Part shown: piece by piece, positions 26,851 through 35,589 of the stretch | How positions within the stretch are numbered: the stretch's first letter is position 1 | Layout of the letters: every line of letters begins with the position of its first letter | Assembly (NCBI GenBank): GCA_016745215.1 | Contig: CP050890.1 | Coordinates: 1,488,001-1,552,000 of the forward strand | Direction: 5' to 3' | Length of the DNA: 64,000 nt | DNA from: Thiohalocapsa sp. PB-PSB1 | GTDB lineage: Bacteria > Pseudomonadota > Gammaproteobacteria > Chromatiales > Chromatiaceae | Translations under genes and position numbers: made by a program | The notes under the pieces: model-generated | Databases searched by the model: none | The model's input: only the letters and a program-made list of their open reading frames with translations | Told to the model about the DNA's origin: nothing

Positions 26851-29272
26851 ATTGCAGCGCTTGCTCGATCCGCTGGCATCGCGGGCCTGGTCGCCCGCAA
26901 GCGGGCTCCTACGTCGAGCGGTTCTCTCGGCTGGTGGAGGTGCGCTTGTGGGCGAGGCGGCTTGGCCCCTTTGCGCATGCTGTGTCTCTGCGGCGAATCC
27001 TTGCATTTATTGAAGGCAGCAGCCTTCTCCCGAGTAAGACGCAGCGCTTGCGTTCGATCCGCTGGCATCGCGGGCCTGGTCGCCCGCAAGCGGGCTCCTA
27101 CGCCGAGCGGTTCCCTCGGCTGGTGGAGGTGCGCTTGTGGGCGAGGCGGCTTGGCTCCTTTGCGCATGCTGTGTCTTTGCGGCGAATCCTTGCATTTATT
27201 GAAGGCAGCAGCTTTCTCCCGAGTAAGACGCAGCGCTTGCGTTCGATCCGCTGGCATCGCGGGCCTGGTCGCCCGCAAGCGGGCTCCTACGCCGAGCGGT
27301 TCCCTCGGCTGGTGGAGGTGCGCTTGTGGGCGAGGCGGCTTGGCCCCTTTGCGCATGCTGTGTCTCTGCGGCGAATCCTTGCATTTATTGAAGGCAGCAG
27401 CCTTCTCCCGAGTAAGACGCAGCGCTTGCGTTCGATCCGCTGGCATCGCGGGCCTGGTCGCCCGCAAGCGGGCTCCTACGCCGAGCGGCTCTCTCGGCTG
27501 GTGGAGGTGCGCTTGTGGGCGAGGCGGCTTGGCCCCTTTGCGCATGCTGTGTCTCTGCGGCGAATCCTTGCATTTATTGAAGGCAGCAGCCTTCTCCCGA
27601 GTAAGACGCAGCGCTTGCGTTCGATCCGCTGGCATCGCGGGCCTGGTCGCCCGCAAGCGGGCTCCTACGCCGAGCGGCTCTCTCGGCTGGTGGAGGTGCG
27701 CTTGTGGGCGAGGCGGCTTGGCCCCTTTGCGCATGCTGTGTCTCTGCGGCGAATCCTTGCATTAATTGAAGGCAGCAGCTTTCTCCCGAGTAAGACGCAG
27801 CGCTTGCGTTCGATCCGCTGGCATCGCGGGCCTGGTCGCCCGCAAGCGGGCTCCTACGTCGAGCGGTTCTCTCGGCTGGTGGAGGTGCGCTTGTGGGCGA
27901 GGCGGCTTGGCCCCTTTGCGCATGCTGTGTCTCTGCGGCGAATCCTTGCATTTATTGAAGGCAGCAGCCTTCTCCCGAGTAAGACGCAGCGCTTGCGTTC
28001 GATCCGCTGGCATCGCGGGCCTGGTCGCCCGCAAGCGGGCTCCTACGCCGAGCGGTTCCCTCGGCTGGTGGAGGTGCGCTTGTGGGCGAGGCGGCTTGGC
28101 CCCTTTGCGCATGCTGTGTCTCTGCGGCGAATCCTTGCACTTATTGAAGGCAGCAGCCTTCTCCCGAGTAAGACGCAGCGCTTGCGTTCGATCCGCTGGC
28201 ATCGCGGGCCTGGTCGCCCGCAAGCGGGCTCCTACGTCGAGCGGTTCTCTCGGCTGGTGGAGGTGCGCTTGTGGGCGAGGCGGCTTGGCCCCTTTGCGCA
28301 TGCTGTGTCTCTGCGGCGAATCCTTGCATTTATTGAAGGCAGCAGCCTTCTCCCGAGTAAGACGCAGCGCTTGCGTTCGATCCGTTGGCATCGCGGGCCT
28401 GGTCGCCCGCAAGCGGGCTCCTACGTCGAGCGGCTCTCTCGGCTGGTGGAGGTGCGCTTGCGGGCGAGGCGGCTTGGCCCCTTTGCGCATGCTGTGTCTC
28501 TGCGGCGAATCCTTGCATTTATTGAAGGCAGCAGCTTTCTCCCGAGTAAGACGCAGCGCTTGCGTTCGATCCGTTGGCATCGCGGGCCTGGTCGCCCGCA
28601 AGCGGGCTCCTACGTCGAGCGGCTCTCTCGGCTGGTGGAGGTGCGCTTGCGGGCGAGGCGGCTTGGCCCCTTTGCGCATGCTGTGTCTCTGCGGCGAATC
28701 CTTGCATTTATTGAAGGCAGCAGCTTTCTCCCGAGTAAGACGCAGCGCTTGCGTTCGATCCGTTGGCATCGCGGGCCTGGTCGCCCGCAAGCGGGCTCCT
28801 ACGCCGAGCGGCTCTCTCGGCTGGTGGAGGTGCGCTTGTGGGCGAGGCGGCTTGGCCCCTTTGCGCATGCTGTGTCTCTGCGGCGAATCCTTGCATTTAT
28901 TGAAGGCAGCAGCCTTCTCCCGAGTAAGACGCAGCGCTTGCGTTCGATCCGCTGGCATCGCGGGCCTGGTCGCCCGCAAGCGGGCTCCTACGTCGAGCGG
29001 TTCCCTCGGCTGGTGGAGGTGCGCTTGCGGGCGAGGCGGCTTGGCCCCTTTGCGCATGCTGTGTCTCTGCGGCGAATCCTTGCATTTATTGAAGGCAGCA
29101 GCCTTCTCCCGAGTAAGACGCAGCGCTTGCGTTCGATCCGTTGGCATCGCGGGCCTGGTCGCCCGCAAGCGGGCTCCTACGTCGAGCGGTTCTCTCGGCT
29201 GGTGGGGGTGCGCTTGTGGGCGAGGCGGCTTGGCCCCTTTGCGTATGCTGTGTCTCCGCGGTGAATCCTTAT
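26848..29272. repeat. Tandem array of about 12.8 units of 189 bp
   Basis: A 189-bp unit repeats head to tail about 12.8 times with very high identity. Each unit contains a hairpin-prone core (GCGGGCCTGGTCGCCCGC and AAGCGGGCTCCTAC) and ends ...GAATCCTTGCATTTATTGAA. The unit length is divisible by three, so long open frames run through the array on both strands; I regard these as a consequence of periodicity. A few variable sites distinguish units (GTC/GCC, TTC/CTC, TGG/CGG, CCT/CTT). Adjacent units 9 and 10 share the same variant set, indicating recent local duplication. Diverged single copies lie at 12592-12895 and 43483-43795. Confidence 0.95.
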
Positions 29273-29300
29273 TATGCAAGGCCTCGATATGATGTCATTA

Positions 29301-29815
29301 TCAGCAGTATTCGGCACCGAATTGATCGATCTTTTGCCAGAATTGAGCCCAGCGGCCGCTGGTCTGGGTCAGCGCACGTAGGCGGAGAATGATCTTGGCA
29401 CCTTTGTTTTTCCAGCGCTTGCCCGAGGCGCATAGACGCTGCTCGACGAGGGTCTTGCAGGCGGCCTCGGTAACGCCGGATCCGATCGGCAGGTTCTCGG
29501 CAAGCAACCCAGGGTAGTCCATCTGATGGCGATGGTCGTTGAAGTAGGTCCAAGCGCTGTAGGCGTCAGCGCGCACCTTCTTCGGCAGGGCAGTTCGCTG
29601 CGAGAGGCGTGCCGCCTCAGCGATGAGCAGGTCGAGCGCGTCGCGATCCTGTTTGAGTTTGCTGCAATACTCGTGCTGCCATTGCGCGCGCTTGTCCTCG
29701 GCCTTGCCCGTCGGTTATTCCCAAGTAGAGCGCCTCGGGGTAGTTTTGCTTGGCAGATAAGGTCAGGCTTTGTTCTTTGACCCGGCGTGTAAAGCGAACC
29801 AAATCGACATGGGTC
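29301..29815 (-). pseudogene. ISKra4-family transposase fragment, frameshifted
   Basis: C-terminal part of a transposase: LPIGSGVTEAACKTLVEQRL, CASGKRWKNKGAKIILRLRA and WAQFWQKIDQF match the ISKra4-type end. Upstream, GKAEDKRAQWQHEYCSKLKQ is in the same frame, while AKQNYPEALYLGIT is in another, so one frameshift lies near 29715. The N terminus is missing and the 3' side abuts the 189-bp array. Confidence 0.75.
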
Positions 29816-29876
29816 TGGTTTGGAAATCTTCGGCAACGGCCTAAACTCTTATCGTACTCGAGGTCGGAAGATTGCC

Positions 29877-32800
29877 ATGCTCAAATCCACACTACGCGAT
29901 CCCGGCACGGAGCTTGCCCGGATTCTGTCCGAAATGACTGTCGATGGTTCGGAAATGGACCCGATCGATAAGGCCGTGCGGTTGGCGCGCAGAGTTCAAC
30001 AGCGCGGCAGCGCACTACAGCAGCCGCAGGAAAAGCACCAGCAGCGCGAACTCGAACGCATGCTGGCAAACCCGGAGGATAAAGCGACCCTGATCCAGAT
30101 GACCGATCAGGCATTTCGCTCCAAGCCGGCCGCACGCGCTGCCGACCAGCTGATCCATATTCTCGACGTGCAGGGCGTGCCGCGTTTTTTCAGCCTGTTC
30201 GAGCGCGCCATGCTCAAGGGCTTCCAATCGTTCGCCGGCTATCTGCCGGGAATTGCGGTGCCCCCGGTAAAGCAGCGCATGCGCGCGGAGACAGCCAACG
30301 TTATTCTGCCCGCCGAAGCGAAGCATCTGATCAAGCATTTGCAGCGGCGTCGCGAGGATGGCGTGCGCATGAACGTCAATTATCTCGGCGAGGCTCTGTT
30401 GGGCGAGGAGCAAGCCCAGCGGCGCGTGGACGCCTATCTGGCCGCCTTGCAGCTCGAGCAGATCGAGTGTATTTCGGTCAAAATATCGACCATTTACTCG
30501 CAGATTTCGTCCCTTGCCCGCGAGCGTTCGCTGCGCATCCTGTGCGAACGCCTGGAGCTGCTGTACCGGGCCGCGGCCAAGGCGAAATTCAAGCGGGCCG
30601 ATGGTTCCTTACAGAGTAAATTCGTCTATCTGGACATGGAGGCCTACGGCGACCTGTCCATCACTGTCGATGCGTTTATGGCGACCCTGGATCGGGCCGG
30701 GTTGGAACAGGTCAGCGCCGGCATTGCGTTGCAGGCTTATCTGCCGGATTCTTACCTGGCCCAGCAGCAGATCAATGCCTGGGCCAGGCGACGCGTCGCC
30801 AATGGTGGGGCGCCTGTTGGGATTCGCATCGTCAAGGGCGCCAATCGGGAGATGGAGCGTGTGGATGCGTCGCTCGCCGGTTGGCCCATGGCCACCTATC
30901 AGGTCAAGGCCGAGACCGACGCCAACTTCAAGCGCATGCTGCACCAGGGGCTCGAGGCCGATAACATCGCCGCGGTCCGACTCGGGGTTGCGTCGCACAA
31001 TTTGTTCGATGTTTGTTATGCGTTGGTGCTTGGTCATGAGCGCGGATTGCTCGATCACATTCAGTTCGAAATGCTCGAAGGCATGGCCAACCACCAGTGC
31101 CGAGCCCTGTGTGAACTCACCGATAACCTGTTGTTGTATGCTCCGGCCACCAAACAGGAGGATTTCGTCAACGCCATCGGTTATCTGATTCGCCGACTCG
31201 ACGAGAATACCGGGCCTGAGAATTTCCTGCGGCATGCGTTCAAGCTGGAGGTCGACAGCGACGAATGGCAGCGGCTCGAGCAGGGCTTTAGAGACAGCTT
31301 TGCATTGATCGGGAATCTGCAATCGACGCCACGCCGAACCCAGGATCGAAACCGGCCTGTGGCCGACCAACCGCGCGGTCCAATGACGCTGGCCGAGTTC
31401 AACAATGAGCCTGATACCGACTTTGCCCTGCCTGCCAACCTGCGCTGGGTGCAGCAGCTCGTCGAGCAGTGGAAACCGCGTTGTAACGATAGTGCCATCG
31501 ACATCCCGTTGGTCATCGCCGGCGAGGAGATCCGCTCGGGGCATGAGCTTCTGGATTGCCGCGACCCATCGCGCCCGAATGTGGTCGTCGCCCGTTATCG
31601 CCAGGCCGACGGCGCTGATCTGAAACGTGCCATCGATTGCGCCGTCCGCGATCCCAAGGGCTGGCGCGACATGCCGGAGAATGAGCGCGATGAGATTCTG
31701 GCGCGGGTCGCGCATGAGCTGCGCCGTGCCCGCGGCGAACTGATCGGTGCGGCCCTGGCCGATACCGGCAAATTGATCAGCGAGTCCGATCCCGAGGTCT
31801 CGGAGGCGATCGACTTTGCCGAGTTGTATCCGGCCAGCGCGCGGGCGTTGCGGGCGCTGCCCGGTGTCGATGCCAGCCCCAAGGGGGTGGTGGCGGTGGT
31901 GCCGCCATGGAACTTCCCCATCGCCATCCCCTGCGGCGGAGTCTGTGCGGCGCTCGCCGCCGGCAACAGCGTGCTGCTCAAGCCGGCCTCGCATTCGGTG
32001 CTGGTCGGCTACCAACTCGCCCGGTGTTTTTGGCGCGCAGGTGTCCCCAAGGAAGTGGTGCAATTCGTGCCTTGTACCGGTGCCACCGGCGGCGCCGAAT
32101 TGGTCGCATCCCCTGAGGTTGACCTGGTCATACTCACCGGCGGTACCGATACCGCATTGCGCATGCTGGATGTGCGCCCCGACCTGCAGTTGCTGGCCGA
32201 AACCGGGGGCAAGAACGCCACCATCGTGACGGCCATGTCGGACCGCGAGCAGGCAATCAAGCATGTGCTGCATTCGGCCTTCAGCCACGGCGGCCAGAAG
32301 TGCTCGGCAACCTCGTTACTGGTGCTGGAAGCGGAGCTGTACGATGATCCGGCGTTTAAACAGATGCTCTGCGATGCGGTCCGGAGTATCCGGGTGGGTT
32401 CAGCCTGGGATCTGAATACCAGGCTCGGGCCGCTGATCCAGCCGCCTGCCGGCGATCTCGACCGGGCATTCAAGGAGCTGGAGGTCGGCGAGTCCTGGGC
32501 GCTGATGCCGCGCCAGCAGGACGATAATCCGGCTTTGTATTCCCCAGGTATCAAGTGGGGGGTTTCGCCTGGAAGCTATACGCATCGGACCGAGTTTTTC
32601 GGTCCGTTGTTGGCCGTTATGCGGGCCGAGAACCTCGAACAAGCCATGGATATGGTTAACCAAACCGGTTATGGCCTGACTTCGGGGCTGGAAAGCCTCG
32701 ATGATCGCGAGCAGGCCAGGTGGCAGGATGGGATTCGCGCCGGCAACCTGTATATCAACCGGGTCACCACCGGTGCCGTGGTCCTGCGTCAACCCTTCGG

Positions 32801-33626
32801 CGGTATGGGCAAGTCTGCATTCGGCCCCGGTATCAAGGCCGGGGGACCCAATTATGTGGCGCAATTGATGAATTTCGTCGATCGCGCGCATGCGCCAAGC
32901 GCCGATGGCGAGCCGCTGGCGAATGCCGATTTGGAGATGTTACGCCAGCGTCTGTTGGCTTTACGCGAGCTGCCATCGGATGCTCAACGCGTGCAAAGTC
33001 AATCGGCCAAGCAACCGGGAAGCCGGCACTCCGGATACGAGGACATCGGCGCCGATAGCGCAGAGCTGGAGCGTCTGTGCAGGGCGATGGCCAGTTATGC
33101 GGCCAACTACAATACCGAATTCGGTAAATCGCACGATCATTTTCAACTCGTCGGTCAGGACAACTTGCGCCGTTATTTGCCGATTCCGAAGCTTTGCATA
33201 CGCGTCGATGTTGCTGATTCTCTGTTCGAGATCTTCGCCCGTGTGTGTGCGGCGCGCACGGTTGGCTGCCATATCCGGATCAGCACACCGCCGGACAGCG
33301 CATTGCCGGCGGTGCGTCTGCTCGGGCAGCTCACCGAGCCCTGGGCTAATGCCATCGACTATGTCGAGGAGAGCGACCAGAGGTTGGCCGATGTGGTGCG
33401 CAAACGCCAAACCGATCGCTTACGCTATGCATCCCGCGAGCGGGTGCCGACCATCGTCCGCAGGGCAATCGGTGACAGCGGAATCTACATCGCCGATGCA
33501 CCGGTGCTGGTCGAAGGGCGGATCGAACTTCTTTGGTACGTTCGCGAGCAAAGTATCAGCTATGACTATCATCGCTATGGCAATCTCGCCGGTCGCGCCG
33601 ACGAGCCGCGGCGCGCTGTGCTCTAG
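29877..33626 (+). CDS. putA: Bifunctional proline dehydrogenase / P5C dehydrogenase PutA
   Basis: Oxidises proline to glutamate in two steps: an FAD-linked PRODH barrel (about residues 150-470, with FVYLDMEAYGDLSITVDAF and RIVKGANREME) and an NAD-linked aldehyde dehydrogenase (about 520-1000, with the LAETGGKNA Glu near 774 and GGQKCSAT Cys near 808). The 1249-residue length includes a C-terminal ALDH-like domain but no N-terminal ribbon-helix-helix, so this PutA should not repress its own gene. GGTCGGAAG precedes the ATG at 29877; the longer frame from 29820 runs into transposon debris. No proline permease gene is adjacent. Confidence 0.95.
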   Translation: MLKSTLRDPGTELARILSEMTVDGSEMDPIDKAVRLARRVQQRGSALQQPQEKHQQRELERMLANPEDKATLIQMTDQAFRSKPAARAADQLIHILDVQGVPRFFSLFERAMLKGFQSFAGYLPGIAVPPVKQRMRAETANVILPAEAKHLIKHLQRRREDGVRMNVNYLGEALLGEEQAQRRVDAYLAALQLEQIECISVKISTIYSQISSLARERSLRILCERLELLYRAAAKAKFKRADGSLQSKFVYLDMEAYGDLSITVDAFMATLDRAGLEQVSAGIALQAYLPDSYLAQQQINAWARRRVANGGAPVGIRIVKGANREMERVDASLAGWPMATYQVKAETDANFKRMLHQGLEADNIAAVRLGVASHNLFDVCYALVLGHERGLLDHIQFEMLEGMANHQCRALCELTDNLLLYAPATKQEDFVNAIGYLIRRLDENTGPENFLRHAFKLEVDSDEWQRLEQGFRDSFALIGNLQSTPRRTQDRNRPVADQPRGPMTLAEFNNEPDTDFALPANLRWVQQLVEQWKPRCNDSAIDIPLVIAGEEIRSGHELLDCRDPSRPNVVVARYRQADGADLKRAIDCAVRDPKGWRDMPENERDEILARVAHELRRARGELIGAALADTGKLISESDPEVSEAIDFAELYPASARALRALPGVDASPKGVVAVVPPWNFPIAIPCGGVCAALAAGNSVLLKPASHSVLVGYQLARCFWRAGVPKEVVQFVPCTGATGGAELVASPEVDLVILTGGTDTALRMLDVRPDLQLLAETGGKNATIVTAMSDREQAIKHVLHSAFSHGGQKCSATSLLVLEAELYDDPAFKQMLCDAVRSIRVGSAWDLNTRLGPLIQPPAGDLDRAFKELEVGESWALMPRQQDDNPALYSPGIKWGVSPGSYTHRTEFFGPLLAVMRAENLEQAMDMVNQTGYGLTSGLESLDDREQARWQDGIRAGNLYINRVTTGAVVLRQPFGGMGKSAFGPGIKAGGPNYVAQLMNFVDRAHAPSADGEPLANADLEMLRQRLLALRELPSDAQRVQSQSAKQPGSRHSGYEDIGADSAELERLCRAMASYAANYNTEFGKSHDHFQLVGQDNLRRYLPIPKLCIRVDVADSLFEIFARVCAARTVGCHIRISTPPDSALPAVRLLGQLTEPWANAIDYVEESDQRLADVVRKRQTDRLRYASRERVPTIVRRAIGDSGIYIADAPVLVEGRIELLWYVREQSISYDYHRYGNLAGRADEPRRAVL

Positions 33627-33758
33627 TGCAGCGATGCGGATGCTCCGCTACCGTTTCTGCCGTTTGTCATTGTCGATGTCGTCATCGTGATCGCTCATCG
33701 TGGGTTATCGATGACGACCACGACTGCAAACCCTCTCGCGATTTCCACAGCAGAGCAC
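33627..33758. repeat. Dispersed repeat family C, copy 1
   Basis: About 130 bp beginning TGCAGCGATGCGGATG and ending CAGCAGAGCAC, directly after the putA stop. Matches 42474-42605 in the same orientation and 59584-59699 inverted. It includes TCGTGGGTTATCGATGACGA. Not coding. Confidence 0.8.
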
Positions 33759-33993
33759 GCGCAGAAAATCTCAGCCCGATGCGGCGTGCGTCGGACATGC
33801 CGAGATCTTCATGCAGGGCCTTGGTGGTATGCGGCGTGGCCAATGCGAGCTGACGCAGAACCGCAGCTGTACCTGGTTGCAGGATGGACCTGAATACCCA
33901 ATTTATAGCGGTGGTAATGCACTTGTAATCGATTAAAACCAAGTCCCGTGCCGTCCTGCACTTCGGCTCGGGACTTGATGACATTCCAAAGCC
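33759..33993. other. Gap before yceH, nothing further seen
   Basis: No gene. An opposite-strand frame through here (33682-34494) is a shadow of yceH and the family C repeat. Confidence 0.55.
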
Positions 33994-34662
33994 ATGTCCA
34001 TGACTCAGACCGACGACCAACACGAAGCCATGCTCACTGCCGGGGAGGCTCGCGTCCTCGGCTGCCTGATGGAAAAGCAGCGCACTACGCCGGATCAGTA
34101 TCCGCTGACACTGAACGCGCTGGTGACCGCCTGTAATCAAAAGACAAGCCGCAATCCGGTGATGAATATGGAAATGGGCAAGGTGGGACACACCGTCAAC
34201 CAGCTGCGCGATCGCGGCCTGATCCACGCGAGCTTCAGTGGCCGCGCGGAACGCTATGATCATAAGCTGGCCGGTACCTTCATGTTGGATAAACGTCAAC
34301 AGGCGATTCTGTGTGTGCTGATGTTGCGGGGTGCGCAGACTTCCGGTGAACTGCGCACCAACAGCGCTCGACTCGCGGAGTTTCCGGATCTGGCAAGCCT
34401 GCAGGAGACCTTGCAAAAATTGGAACAACATGACCCGCCGCTGATTCGCGAACTGCCGCGACAAGCCGGTATGCGCGAACAGCGTTATGTGCATCTGCTG
34501 TGCGGTGAGCCCAAGGCGGAAGACCTGATACCGGCGGCGCCCCGAGCAGCGGCTCGGGCGGCTGTATCGTCAGAACTTGAAGCGCGCGTCGCACAGCTGG
34601 AGAGCGAGGTGGCCGTCTTACGTAATGAGGTCGAGACATTAAAGCAATCGCAAGCAGAGTGA
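33994..34662 (+). CDS. yceH: YceH family protein (DUF480)
   Basis: Conserved 222-residue YceH/UPF0502 protein with two winged-helix-like halves. The signature EARVLGCLMEKQRTTPDQYP is followed by NQKTSRNPVMN and LMLRGAQTSGELRTNSARLA, all typical of the family. The C terminus is a short coiled coil (ELEARVAQLESEVAVLRNEV), also usual. Role unknown in any species; helix-turn-helix content suggests nucleic-acid binding. ATG 34000 is an alternative start. Lies 97 bp before the Nudix gene, perhaps co-transcribed. Confidence 0.92.
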   Translation: MSMTQTDDQHEAMLTAGEARVLGCLMEKQRTTPDQYPLTLNALVTACNQKTSRNPVMNMEMGKVGHTVNQLRDRGLIHASFSGRAERYDHKLAGTFMLDKRQQAILCVLMLRGAQTSGELRTNSARLAEFPDLASLQETLQKLEQHDPPLIRELPRQAGMREQRYVHLLCGEPKAEDLIPAAPRAAARAAVSSELEARVAQLESEVAVLRNEVETLKQSQAE

Positions 34663-34759
34663 TTTCTGTCCGCGGCAAACTGCAATTCTTGTGTATGCCA
34701 TCTGCAAGGCATTTGCCCGCTGATGGCACAGACCGGCAACTGTTTCAATCGCCCGCTTC

Positions 34760-35413
34760 ATGATGGCAGCCATCAACCATCTCGATGCTGATCTGATCGC
34801 CGAGCGGCTGCGCACCCGCCCCGCGTCGGCTCCCGCCGACGAACTCCCAGGACAGGCCGCTGCGGCACCGCGAGCAGCCGCTGTTCTGCTGCCGCTGTTC
34901 CGGCTGGAGGAGCGCTGGCGATTGTTATTGATACGCCGTGCCGAGCATCCGCGGGATCAGCACAGCGGCCAGGTGGGCTTTCCGGGTGGGCGCGTGGAGT
35001 CCAGCGATACGAACGCGGATGCCACGGCCCTGCGCGAGGCTGGGGAAGAGATTGCCTTGCCGGCCGAACAGGTCCGGATTCTGGGCCGGCTACGTGGTCT
35101 GCGCACCGTCAGCAATTTTTTGGTGCAGCCGGTGGTGGGCCACATCCATTGGCCCCAGTCCCTGTGCGCCGATCCGCAGGAGGTCGCGCATATCTTCAGC
35201 ATCCCGTTGGATTGGCTTTGCGCGCCGCAACGCTATCGTGTGGAGGTCTGGCCAGCACCGGGGCATCCGCAGGCACGCCAGGTCATCTTCTTCGACGAGC
35301 ATGAGGGCGAGCGACTCTGGGGGGTGAGTGCCCGCATCACCCTCGATTTGCTGGATGCGCTGGGCTATCCGCCGATCGGCGTCGACCCTTTGCCGGGTCG
35401 CGATTGGTGGTGA
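34760..35413 (+). CDS. NudL-type Nudix CoA pyrophosphatase
   Basis: A 217-residue Nudix hydrolase. It has the UPF0035 CoA-recognition motif (RRAEHPRDQHSGQVGFPGG) immediately before the Nudix box (RVESSDTNADATALREAGEE), the arrangement of NudL/YeaB enzymes that split CoA into phosphopantetheine and 3',5'-ADP. Spacing of the catalytic REAGEE follows NudL members. The N terminus has an Ala-rich helix. ATG 34760 or 34763 both fit. Likely cytosolic housekeeping. Confidence 0.88.
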   Translation: MMAAINHLDADLIAERLRTRPASAPADELPGQAAAAPRAAAVLLPLFRLEERWRLLLIRRAEHPRDQHSGQVGFPGGRVESSDTNADATALREAGEEIALPAEQVRILGRLRGLRTVSNFLVQPVVGHIHWPQSLCADPQEVAHIFSIPLDWLCAPQRYRVEVWPAPGHPQARQVIFFDEHEGERLWGVSARITLDLLDALGYPPIGVDPLPGRDWW

Positions 35414-35424
35414 AGATGCATCAT

Positions 35425-35580
35425 GGCGATTTCTGTCGAGAAACCTGCCACCTGGCTTGTCTTCTCGTGCGCCTTCATTGTCGCAGCAACCCGCCCATGA
35501 TGAGTCGGCAGGCGACACCCGAGCCAAAACCTGTTTAGCTTATTTCTGCACCATCACTCGGTTTCTCTCCGGCAATCGCC
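35425..35580. repeat. MITE-like palindrome, copy 2
   Basis: 156 bp bounded by GGCGATTTCTGTCGAGAAAC (left) and the inverted GTTTCTCTCCGGCAATCGCC (right). In reverse orientation relative to 45062-45218. Its interior includes the GAGTCGGCAGGCGACACCC stretch also present at 13508-13567. It sits between convergent genes and stops 9 bp before the STAND gene's end. Confidence 0.8.
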
Positions 35581-35589
35581 TATGTTCGG

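Noticed and set aside
26769..29264. 831-residue ORF through the tandem array, and long minus-strand ORFs in the same place
   Set aside because: Open frames occur on both strands because the 189-bp unit is divisible by three and free of stops in several frames; there is no ribosome site or known domain.
26848..29272. Possible CRISPR array
   Set aside because: Units are 189 bp and near-identical throughout; there are no short repeats separated by unique spacers and no cas genes.
30609..32288. 559-residue minus-strand ORF inside putA
   Set aside because: It is a reverse shadow of a GC-rich gene with clear PutA motifs on the plus strand.
33682..34494. 270-residue minus-strand ORF
   Set aside because: Shadow of yceH and repeat family C; no ribosome site or domain.
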